From NCBI GenBank assembly GCA_025454075.1, contig JALOPD010000151.1, forward strand, positions 1-8,401: 8,401 nt of DNA, in the 5' to 3' direction. Shown here piece after piece: positions 1 through 5,608 of this stretch. The notes below the pieces were generated by a model. The model saw only the letters and a list, made by a program, of their open reading frames with translations. It had not been told where the DNA came from and ran no database searches. The position numbers and the translations under genes are program-made. Position 1 is the stretch's first letter. Each line of letters begins with the position of its first letter. This stretch comes from Desulfobacterales bacterium. GTDB lineage: Bacteria > Desulfobacterota > Desulfobacteria > Desulfobacterales > UBA2174_A.

Positions 1-1
1 T

Positions 2-481
2 CCCTACAACGCCAAGTATGACAACATCGCCGTCACCGGCTTTCCCATGTGGGACATCGAAACCGCCCTGAGGCGGTTCATCAAGGCCAGGCGCGTCGTC
101 ATCATCGCCGATGCCTGCCATGCGGCCGGCGTCGGCCAGGCCTTCGACATCGCCGTCCGGGCGGACCGCGGGCTGCAGGTCAACCCGATCAACTCCGGCC
201 TCCAGAACCTGACCGAAATCGGCGAGGGGGTCTGCGTGATCAGCGCCTCCCGGGACAGGGAGTTTTCGCAGGAGGGGCGCGAGTGGGGCGGCGGCCACGG
301 CGTGTTCAGCTACTATATGATCGAGGGGCTGAAGGGGGCGGCGGACTTCGACAAGAGCGGCTCGGTGAGCGTCGGCGAGATTACCGTCTATGTCTCCCAG
401 GAGGTGCGCCGGGCCACCCGCAACTCCCAAAACCCGATCGTGGCCGGGCGGTTCGACCCGTCGCTCGTGATCGGCAAATGA
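2..481 (+). CDS. Caspase-like (peptidase C14) domain protein, 3' part only
   Basis: The frame is open from the window edge, so the true start lies upstream; 159 residues are visible. The segment matches the back half of a bacterial caspase/metacaspase fold: the pre-catalytic region YDNIAVTGFP, a hydrophobic strand (RRVVIIADACHAAG) ending in the catalytic Cys (codon 116-118) within DACH, then a late strand with SASRDREF, a GHGVFSYYMIEGL stretch typical of the p10-like part, and a final GRFDP motif. The catalytic His would be upstream and is not visible. A 12-residue EF-hand-like loop (344-379, DFDKSG...E) sits near the C-terminus. Family members cleave after basic or acidic residues and act in stress, cell death or defence signalling; no partner gene is visible, so the role is unknown. 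It ends with TGA and converges on the glycogen synthase gene. The assignment to the C14 clan is secure; the exact function is not. Confidence 0.85.
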   Translation, partial: PYNAKYDNIAVTGFPMWDIETALRRFIKARRVVIIADACHAAGVGQAFDIAVRADRGLQVNPINSGLQNLTEIGEGVCVISASRDREFSQEGREWGGGHGVFSYYMIEGLKGAADFDKSGSVSVGEITVYVSQEVRRATRNSQNPIVAGRFDPSLVIGK

Positions 482-502
482 GTCCGGCCGGCATGAAATG
501 GG

Positions 503-538
503 GGGTCTCGGATTGGAAAGGCCATCCCCTCCAGACCC
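503..538. terminator. Imperfect hairpin between convergent genes, possible bidirectional terminator
   Basis: The 61-bp gap between the convergent stops contains GGGTCT (503-508) and its exact complement AGACCC (533-538). Inside them, GGATTGG (510-516) can pair with CCATCC (522-527) with one bulged T and a 5-base loop. Position between two convergent stops is where a bidirectional terminator would be expected. Neither strand shows a clear T-run after the stem, so intrinsic termination is only a possibility. Confidence 0.3.
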
Positions 539-542
539 GGCC

Positions 543-2111
543 TCAGGATCGATAAAGCTGCGCGAGGTAGGCGGCGGCCGAATCGTCCCAGGAGAAACGC
601 GCAGCCGAGGCATTGCGGCGGATGCCCTGCCATCGCTCCGGCTGCGCCTGCCTCAGTTCCATCGCCTGCAGGCAGACGGACACGAAGTGGCCCGCCTGCT
701 CTGCAACCGTGCCGCCCTCGAAGCAAAATCCGTTGACTCCGTGCGCGACCGTGTCCTTCAGACCACCTGTGCGGTGGACCACACACGGCTGGCCGTCGCG
801 CATCGCCAGCATCTGGCTGATCCCGCAGGGCTCAAAGGAGCTGGGCATGACGAAGAGGTCGCCGTTGGCGTAGAGGGCTCGAGCCGCTTCGTCGGAGTAG
901 CCGTTCAGGAAAATGAAGTTGCGGAACCGCACGCCGGTTTCGATCAGGAACTGCTCATAGCCGGCATCCCCTGTCCCCAGCAGGAGGAAGATCCCCCGGG
1001 GGCCGAGGCCCTCCAGCAGTGCGTGCAGCGCCGGCGAGCCGTTTGTTGCGGGTGCCTTCAGGAGAAGGAGCTTCTGCTCGACCACCCGGGTGACCGCGGT
1101 CAGCACGGTGGCCGGCCGACCCGGCAGGGCGCCGCATTCGGCCAGCCGGCTGTGGGCCGCGAAATGCGCCGGCGCCGGCGCACGCTTCGCCCAGCCGAGG
1201 GCCGTTTCTTGCAAAAGGCGGCAAAGGTCCCGGAAACCCAGCGCGCCCGGCCCGCGATCTTTCGGGTAGCGGCAGCCGTTCAGAATTCCGAACAACCGAC
1301 CCTGCGCTCGTGCCGCCAGCAGGTCGGCTTCGAGCCCTTCTCCGCCGAAAAAACCCGGCGGCGCGCTCGGCCTGCAGATCTCCTCGGCATAGGAGGGCGA
1401 AACCGTGTGAACGGCATCCGCCAGACGGATGCCCGCTGCCATGGGGTTCACGCAGTTCGGCCAGCGCGGGTCCGCAATTTCGTGGCGCGGCAACACCAGG
1501 TGAGGATACCAAGCCGCCAGTGACGATGGGCTGCCTTCGAACGGCCGGATGCCCTGAAACGCCAGGTTGTGGATGGAAAAGACGCAGCGCACGCCGCCCA
1601 GGTCCCGGTAGCCGCTGCCGTAGCGGCGCAAAATCATAAGAAACGCCGCGTGCCAGTCGTGCAGGTGCAAAACGTCCACGGTGCCGAAGGCGTGCTTCTT
1701 GAAGGCTTCGGCCACTGCTGCTCCGAAAAAGGCAAAGCGGGTGGCATCTGTGGCGAACGGTGCTTCGGCGGGGTCGGTGCAATATATTCCGCTCGGCTTG
1801 AAGCCCTCGGCAGACGGCGCGAAGATCGTGTGATCGATGACGTAGTGGCGCACTCTCTCGCCGGTATCGGACGCCGGTTTTACCGAATGCAGGGCGGCCT
1901 GATGATCGACCCCGAAAAACCGGAACGAGAGCATGCCTGCTGCCGATGCTTCATGCCGACGGTGAAGAAACCCGTAAGAGGGCGTCACCACGGATACCGA
2001 GCAGCCTTTCCGGGCCAACGCCGGCGGCACTTCGCCGATGACATCCCCCAACCCGCCCACCTTGCCGCCGGACAGTGCGCCGTTCTCGGCGGATATCATC
2101 AGGATGTGCAT
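543..2111 (-). CDS. glgA: Glycogen/starch synthase, GT5 family (diverged type)
   Basis: This 522-residue protein should transfer glucose from ADP-glucose (or UDP-glucose) to the non-reducing end of alpha-1,4-glucan in the cytoplasm. It has the GT-B layout. The N-terminal half carries the sugar-nucleotide loop KVGGLGD (residues 17-23, normally KTGGL), HLHDWH (149-154) and SIHNLAFQG (179-187). The C-terminal half carries TRVVEQK (341-347, equivalent of the SRLxxQKG motif), FEPCGISQ (426-433) with the catalytic-site Glu, and RTGGLKDTV (447-455). Odd points: the usual NGID...W motif is NGCRYPKD here (278-285), the Arg before FEPCG is Ser, and the protein is about 40 residues longer than typical GlgA, with extra sequence around 300-335. 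The start fits the family N-terminus (MxILMxSxE) although no strong Shine-Dalgarno precedes it. It follows the small secreted-protein gene by 13 bp and is probably the last gene of the same transcript. Confidence 0.9.
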   Translation of the reverse strand: MHILMISAENGALSGGKVGGLGDVIGEVPPALARKGCSVSVVTPSYGFLHRRHEASAAGMLSFRFFGVDHQAALHSVKPASDTGERVRHYVIDHTIFAPSAEGFKPSGIYCTDPAEAPFATDATRFAFFGAAVAEAFKKHAFGTVDVLHLHDWHAAFLMILRRYGSGYRDLGGVRCVFSIHNLAFQGIRPFEGSPSSLAAWYPHLVLPRHEIADPRWPNCVNPMAAGIRLADAVHTVSPSYAEEICRPSAPPGFFGGEGLEADLLAARAQGRLFGILNGCRYPKDRGPGALGFRDLCRLLQETALGWAKRAPAPAHFAAHSRLAECGALPGRPATVLTAVTRVVEQKLLLLKAPATNGSPALHALLEGLGPRGIFLLLGTGDAGYEQFLIETGVRFRNFIFLNGYSDEAARALYANGDLFVMPSSFEPCGISQMLAMRDGQPCVVHRTGGLKDTVAHGVNGFCFEGGTVAEQAGHFVSVCLQAMELRQAQPERWQGIRRNASAARFSWDDSAAAYLAQLYRS

Positions 2112-2124
2112 AGCAGACCCGGTG

Positions 2125-2409
2125 CTATTTCTTTTTGGGCGCCGCCGGGGCCTTGGGCGCCTCCTTGACCTCGACCTTCGCCGCCTGCATGGTGTAGAAA
2201 ATCGTCACCTTGGAACCCACCTTGAGGTCGCCTGAAACAGCGGTGGCCTTGTCGCGGGCGATCTCCCATTTCTCGTTGCCTTTCTGCACCACGATCGCGT
2301 CATCTCTTACTTCCAGCACCGGCCCCGTTACCTGGTATTGCGCCGCACCTGCAAGCGCGACCGTTGACAAGAAGAAAACGGCACACAGGGTCAGAACACT
2401 CTTTTTCAT
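2125..2409 (-). CDS. Small secreted protein of unknown function
   Basis: This is a 94-residue protein with a clear Sec signal peptide: MKK, a hydrophobic core to about residue 18, and a likely cleavage after ALA (residue 20). The mature part (about 70 residues) alternates short beta-strand-like segments (YQVTGPVLEV, DAIVVQK, KWEIA, SKVTIFY, AKVEV), suggesting a small beta-barrel of OB/SH3-like type. It ends in a lysine/alanine/proline-rich tail (KAPAAPKKK). A strong GGAGG lies 7 bases before the ATG, within the end of the HD-domain gene, and the two genes overlap as ATGA, which favours translational coupling. I do not recognise the family. A periplasmic role is inferred only from the signal peptide; there is no lipobox Cys, so it is not an obvious lipoprotein. 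Confidence 0.75.
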   Translation of the reverse strand: MKKSVLTLCAVFFLSTVALAGAAQYQVTGPVLEVRDDAIVVQKGNEKWEIARDKATAVSGDLKVGSKVTIFYTMQAAKVEVKEAPKAPAAPKKK

Positions 2410-2999
2410 GCGGCATCCTCCGTTTTTTGAAAGACCTTGTTCATTTCGGCCTTGAACGCCGACAGCAGCGTCAGGGCCGGCTCCCGGCGGACCTTGGTCG
2501 AGAAGGCCGCCTCGAGGCTCTCATAATACCACTTCTGTTTTTCCCGGGGGCGGTTGAAGCGCTCCCAGAACGTCGCCCCATCGCTTTCGAGCCCCTCGCG
2601 GATGGCGCGGATGTTGTCAAGCTTGTCGGCCAGGGCGACCAGCAGGACATCGTCGCTCGCCTGGTCCCCGAGGTACCGGATGGTGTGCGCTTTGCGGTCC
2701 TCCCACGGCGCCCGCTTGTCGGGTTCCGACAGGGCGACGACAAGCTCCGCCACCTCCCGGCCGAAACGGGACCGGATCTCGTCGACCGTGACGGGCGTGT
2801 CCTCGAGCACGTCGTGAAGCAGCGCGGCAATGACCGTGTGCTCGGGGCATTCGAGCCGGATCAACCACCCGGCAACGGCCAGCGGGTGAACCACATAAGG
2901 GATTTCCGTGCCCTTGCGGACCTGTTGGTGGTGGGCCCTCGCGGCCAGCTCGATGGCATCGTAGAGCCTCGGGCTGTATCGTCTGGCGTGTTGCGGCAT
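2406..2999 (-). CDS. HD-domain protein, RelA/SpoT-type alarmone hydrolase (stand-alone)
   Basis: This 197-residue protein matches the hydrolase half of RelA/SpoT and the stand-alone Mesh1/SAH group, which remove the 3'-pyrophosphate of (p)ppGpp using Mn2+. Visible motifs in order: RKGTEIPYVVHP (28-39) supplying His38, LLHDVLEDT (60-68) with the His62-Asp63 pair and the Glu66-Asp67 catalytic pair, and ADKLDNIRAI (124-133) with metal ligand Asp125. The length is right for a single HD domain plus a C-terminal helix, and no synthetase, TGS or ACT domain follows, so this is hydrolase-only. The N-terminus starts at the only ATG after an in-frame stop about 50 bases upstream; its Shine-Dalgarno is poor. 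It is first of three leftward genes, directly coupled (ATGA) to the secreted protein. Related HD enzymes acting on other nucleotides cannot be excluded from sequence alone. Confidence 0.85.
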   Translation of the reverse strand: MPQHARRYSPRLYDAIELAARAHHQQVRKGTEIPYVVHPLAVAGWLIRLECPEHTVIAALLHDVLEDTPVTVDEIRSRFGREVAELVVALSEPDKRAPWEDRKAHTIRYLGDQASDDVLLVALADKLDNIRAIREGLESDGATFWERFNRPREKQKWYYESLEAAFSTKVRREPALTLLSAFKAEMNKVFQKTEDAA

Positions 3000-3065
3000 G
3001 CGCTCCGAGCCCCTGAATGGTTTCTGGAGTCGCCCTACCGAAATTCATCGATAGGAGGTGCAGGC

Positions 3066-3182
3066 ATGAATATAATAATTCCGGACCCACATCAACAGGG
3101 TTGCCATGCCGCACGGCGAAAGCGCCGGAATCCCCCGGCGAATCATCCCGGTGCGAATTCTTTTCTTTTCAGCATCCTATAA
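3066..3182 (+). CDS. Candidate small ORF with strong ribosome-binding site (38 codons)
   Basis: AGGAGG at 3053-3058 lies exactly 7 bases before an ATG, the best Shine-Dalgarno in the window. It opens a 38-codon frame ending in TAA at 3180-3182. The product starts MNIIIPDPHQQG, has a strongly basic middle (ARRKRR) and ends in a short hydrophobic segment (SFLFSIL). I recognise no family. It lies in the divergent gap between the HD-domain operon and the TSUP permease and ends 56 bases before the permease start, so it could be a leader peptide or a small protein. Against it: low-complexity composition and no obvious promoter immediately upstream, since the nearby TATAAT at 3071-3076 lies inside the frame. 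The Shine-Dalgarno could also be chance in GC-rich DNA. Confidence 0.3.
   Translation: MNIIIPDPHQQGCHAARRKRRNPPANHPGANSFLFSIL
3069..3095 (-). promoter_or_regulatory. Weak candidate sigma70 promoter for the minus-strand operon
   Basis: Read on the minus strand, TTGATG (3090-3095) and TATATT (3069-3074) resemble -35 and -10 boxes, but the spacer is only 15 bases. It would start transcripts about 60 bases upstream of the HD-domain start codon. Included because this is the only AT-rich patch upstream of that gene; support is weak. Confidence 0.2.
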
Positions 3183-3204
3183 CTCGGCTATGGTTAATTC
3201 TTTT

Positions 3205-3210
3205 TATAAT
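3205..3210 (+). promoter_or_regulatory. Candidate -10 box for the TSUP permease gene
   Basis: A perfect TATAAT sits in an AT-rich island (about 3178-3220) that stands out from the GC-rich surroundings. A start about 7 bases downstream would give a leader near 22 bases containing the GGGAG ribosome-binding site at 3225-3229. No good -35 hexamer is found at 16-18 bases, so an activator or a weak promoter is implied. Confidence 0.35.
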
Positions 3211-3238
3211 TTTATCAATGGTGAGGGAGAAGCTGCGA

Positions 3239-4033
3239 ATGTTGCTGTGGATTCTGTACCCGGTTTTCGGCTCCATCGCGGGCGTTCTGGCCGGCCTGCT
3301 CGGCGTCGGCGGCGGCGTTGTGATTGTTCCGATGCTGGTCTTTCTTTTCACCACTCAGGCATTTCCCCAGGAGCATATCATGCAGATGGCGCTCGGCACA
3401 TCACTGGGCAGCATCATGTTCACTTCGGTCTCCAGCTTCCGGGCCCACCACAAACGCGGCGCGGTCAACTGGGACATCGTCAAGCGCATCACGCCCGGGA
3501 TCCTCATCGGCACCTTCGGCGGCACGTGGGTGGCGGCCATGCTCTCGACGATTTTTCTCAAGGTGTTTTTCGCTTGTTTCCTCTATTATGTTGCGGCCCA
3601 GATGCTGCTGAACCTAAAGCCGCGACCGGCCCGGCAGCTCCCGAAGACGGCCGGAATTTTCGGCGTCGGCGGTGTCATCGGAGCGGTGTCAAGCCTGGTC
3701 GGGATCGGCGGTGGCTCCCTCTCGGTGCCGTTCATGTCCTGGTGCAACGTGCCGATGCACACGGCGATCGGGACCTCGGCCGCCATCGGCTTTCCGATTG
3801 CGGTCGCCGGGACGCTCGGCTACATCGTCAACGGGCTCTACGCAGCAGGGCTGCCGGCGTGGAACCTGGGGTATCTCAATCTCCCGGCACTTCTGGGGGT
3901 TGCGGTCTTCAGCATGCTCACCGCCCCCGTGGGGGCCGGGCTGGCCCACAAACTGCCGGTCATCGCCTTGAAGCGCGCGTTCGCTTTTTTCATCCTCTTC
4001 ATTGCCACCCGCATGGTGTGGGGTATCTTGTGA
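3239..4033 (+). CDS. TSUP (TauE/SafE) family membrane permease
   Basis: This 264-residue integral membrane protein belongs to the TauE/SafE (DUF81) family, whose members move sulfite, sulfoacetate, taurine-derived or other organosulfur anions across the inner membrane; the substrate here is unknown. The internal duplication typical of the family is visible: GVGGGVVIVP (22-31) echoes GIGGGSLSVP (155-164), and ALGTSLGSIM (51-60) echoes AIGTSAAIGF (176-185). About eight hydrophobic segments can be traced, including 5-20, 52-67, 84-103, 106-125, 137-155, 180-200, 213-233 and 243-262. I chose the ATG at 3239 because GGGAG lies 9 bases upstream and the product begins directly at the first membrane helix. 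A longer frame reaches back to 3017 but its first 74 codons look non-coding, and an ATG at 3218 has no Shine-Dalgarno. It is probably transcribed alone. Confidence 0.88.
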   Translation: MLLWILYPVFGSIAGVLAGLLGVGGGVVIVPMLVFLFTTQAFPQEHIMQMALGTSLGSIMFTSVSSFRAHHKRGAVNWDIVKRITPGILIGTFGGTWVAAMLSTIFLKVFFACFLYYVAAQMLLNLKPRPARQLPKTAGIFGVGGVIGAVSSLVGIGGGSLSVPFMSWCNVPMHTAIGTSAAIGFPIAVAGTLGYIVNGLYAAGLPAWNLGYLNLPALLGVAVFSMLTAPVGAGLAHKLPVIALKRAFAFFILFIATRMVWGIL

Positions 4034-4083
4034 GAAATCAACGCGGTTGGCGGCGCCGGAAAGTCTCCACACGAAAATTCGGG

Positions 4084-4112
4084 TTGTGCCTGCCGGGATT
4101 CTTGGCTATAGT
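4084..4112 (+). promoter_or_regulatory. Candidate sigma70 promoter for the CNNM/CorC gene
   Basis: TTGTGC (4084-4089) and TATAGT (4107-4112) are separated by exactly 17 bases; the -10 matches consensus at five of six positions, the -35 at three. The predicted start near 4119 gives a leader of about 60 bases. The rest of the 145-bp gap after the permease shows only short GC palindromes and no convincing terminator. Confidence 0.4.
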
Positions 4113-4178
4113 GCCCGTTCGTCAAGGGACGACCCGTCGCGCCGCCATGTATCCGGAACAAACCTTCAAACCTTATAG

Positions 4179-5504
4179 ATGGATTCAATTACCACCCAGA
4201 TAGTCATCATTCTTGCGCTGATCATCGCCAACGGCCTTTTCAGCATGGCGGAGATCGCCATCCTGTCCGCCCGCAAGGTTCGGCTTCAGCAGCGGGCCGA
4301 TGAAGGCGACCCACGGGCCAAGATAGCCCTTGAGCTGTCCAGTTCCCCCAGCCAGTTCTTGTCCACGATCCAGATCGGCATCACGTTGGTCGGCATTCTC
4401 GCCGGCGCCTACGGAGGGGCGACGATTGCCGACAAACTGGCGCCGGAGCTCAACCGCATTGCCTGGATCGCGCCTCGCGGGGGCGCCGTCAGCCTGTTCG
4501 TCGTCGTTTTGGCCATCACCTTTCTGACCCTGATCATCGGCGAACTGGTCCCCAAGCAGATCGCTCTGCAGCATGCCGAGCGCATTTCGGCGGCGCTCGC
4601 GCCGGCCATGAAAACCCTGGCATGGGTGGCCTCCCCCCTGGTCCACCTGCTCAGCCTCTCGACCCAGCTGGTGCTGCGGCTTTTCGGCATCAAGCCGTCC
4701 GGGGAAACCTCCGTCACCGAAGAAGAGATCAAGATGATGATCGAACAGGGGACCCAGGAAGGGGTGTTCGAGCCCACCGAGCAGGAGATGGTCGAGCGCG
4801 TGTTCCGCCTGAGCGACCGCACCGTGAACGCCCTCATGACGCCCCGGCCGGACGTCGTCTGGCTTGATCTCAATGATTCGCCTGAGGAGATCCAAAACAA
4901 AATCACTTCCAACAGCCACACGCACTACCCGGTGGCGGAGGACCAGATAGACACCATCATCGGCATGGTGAACTCCAAGGACCTGCTCTCCCAAAACCTG
5001 AGCTGCCGGCCGATCGACCTGCGCTCGGTGCTGCGGCCGGCCCTGTTCATCCCCGAAACCATGTCGGCCCTGGATGTGCTCGAGCGGTTCAAGAAAAAGC
5101 GCACCCACGTGGCCCTCGTCATCGACGAGCACGGCGGGTTTCAGGGTTTGATCACCACCAGCGATGTCCTGGAGGCCATCGTCGGGGACATCCCCACCCC
5201 GGGCGAAGCCGAGGAAGCCGACGTCATCCGGCGCGAGGACGGCTCCTGGCTGGTGGACGGGAAGGTGCTGGCCGACGAACTGAAAGAGCTTTTGGACAGG
5301 GACGAGCTGCCCTTCGAGGATGAAAATCTTTACCAGACCCTGGGCGGACTGGTGATGGCTTTCCTGGACCGCATCCCCCGGTCGGGGGATCACTTCGACT
5401 GGAACGGCTTCCGCTTCGAAGTCGTGGACATGGACGGCCACCGGGTGGACAAGGTGATGATCAAACCCCTGGATCCGGAGCCCCCCGCCCTGCCTGAGGA
5501 GTGA
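4179..5504 (+). CDS. CNNM/CorC (HlyC-type) transporter-associated membrane protein with CBS pair
   Basis: This 441-residue inner-membrane protein has the standard domain order. A DUF21/CNNM membrane domain spans residues 1-170, with ANGLFSMAEIAILSARK near the start and the conserved GELVPKQIAL at 121-130. A linker helix (TEEEIKMMIEQGTQEGVFEP, 180-199) follows. A CBS pair covers about 215-338, including MTPRPDVVWLD and DEHGGFQGLITTSDVLEAIVGDI-type sequence ending at residue 338. A CorC_HlyC domain lies at about 350-430 with SWLVDG (356-361) and YQTLGGLVMAFL (385-396). Relatives are implicated in Mg2+ or Co2+ efflux/resistance, with ATP-Mg bound by the CBS pair; the haemolysin label in databases is historical. 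The start ATG follows an in-frame TAG directly (4176-4178) and gives the expected N-terminus, yet no Shine-Dalgarno is visible. It appears monocistronic. Confidence 0.9.
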   Translation: MDSITTQIVIILALIIANGLFSMAEIAILSARKVRLQQRADEGDPRAKIALELSSSPSQFLSTIQIGITLVGILAGAYGGATIADKLAPELNRIAWIAPRGGAVSLFVVVLAITFLTLIIGELVPKQIALQHAERISAALAPAMKTLAWVASPLVHLLSLSTQLVLRLFGIKPSGETSVTEEEIKMMIEQGTQEGVFEPTEQEMVERVFRLSDRTVNALMTPRPDVVWLDLNDSPEEIQNKITSNSHTHYPVAEDQIDTIIGMVNSKDLLSQNLSCRPIDLRSVLRPALFIPETMSALDVLERFKKKRTHVALVIDEHGGFQGLITTSDVLEAIVGDIPTPGEAEEADVIRREDGSWLVDGKVLADELKELLDRDELPFEDENLYQTLGGLVMAFLDRIPRSGDHFDWNGFRFEVVDMDGHRVDKVMIKPLDPEPPALPEE

Positions 5505-5524
5505 CGTCCGCCAAAGAGCGGCGC

Positions 5525-5553
5525 TTGTAAAGCCTCTCGGGTTGAACTATAAA
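5525..5553 (+). promoter_or_regulatory. Sigma70-type promoter of the ABC importer operon
   Basis: TTGTAA (5525-5530) and TATAAA (5548-5553) are 17 bases apart; four and five positions match the consensus hexamers. The predicted start is near 5560, leaving a leader of about 50 bases before the binding-protein ATG. It is the best promoter match in the window and sits just after the CNNM stop. Confidence 0.55.
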
Positions 5554-5555
5554 GA

Positions 5556-5572
5556 CGGCTTGCCGATAGCCG
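5556..5572. promoter_or_regulatory. Inverted repeat at predicted transcription start, possible operator
   Basis: CGGCT (5556-5560) and AGCCG (5568-5572) flank a 7-base centre immediately after the -10 box. A dyad covering the start site is a usual place for a repressor to bind; in RNA it would form a small 5' stem-loop. The arms are short, so chance is possible. Confidence 0.3.
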
Positions 5573-5608
5573 ATCAATCAACCTGCCAACACAGAAAGGA
5601 GCGCTTCG

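Noticed and set aside
1..481. A caspase-linked defence island
   Set aside because: Only the end of one C14 gene is visible and the neighbouring genes (glycogen synthase, HD hydrolase, transporters) are housekeeping in type, so no defence context can be supported from this window.
498..1523. Long open frame on the plus strand opposite glgA (341 codons)
   Set aside because: It mirrors the GC-rich third-position pattern of glgA, has no recognisable motif and no ribosome-binding site, while the minus strand carries complete GT5 motifs.
2364..3065. Plus-strand open frame running through the HD-domain gene into the small ORF
   Set aside because: The part opposite the HD gene is antisense shadow; only the 3' section from 3066 has its own strong ribosome-binding site.
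3017..3238. N-terminal extension of the TSUP permease
   Set aside because: These 74 codons lie in the intergenic region, include an AT-rich promoter-like island, and would put a polar, non-family segment before the first helix; the ATG at 3239 has a proper Shine-Dalgarno.
4121..4141. Short GACG/CGTC palindrome after the TSUP gene as a terminator
   Set aside because: The stem is only four base pairs with no T-run; expected by chance in this composition.
4185..5441. 418-codon open frame on the minus strand opposite the CNNM/CorC gene
   Set aside because: Composition is rich in His, Asp, Gly and Gln typical of antisense GC-rich reading, with no domain; the plus strand has all four expected domain segments.
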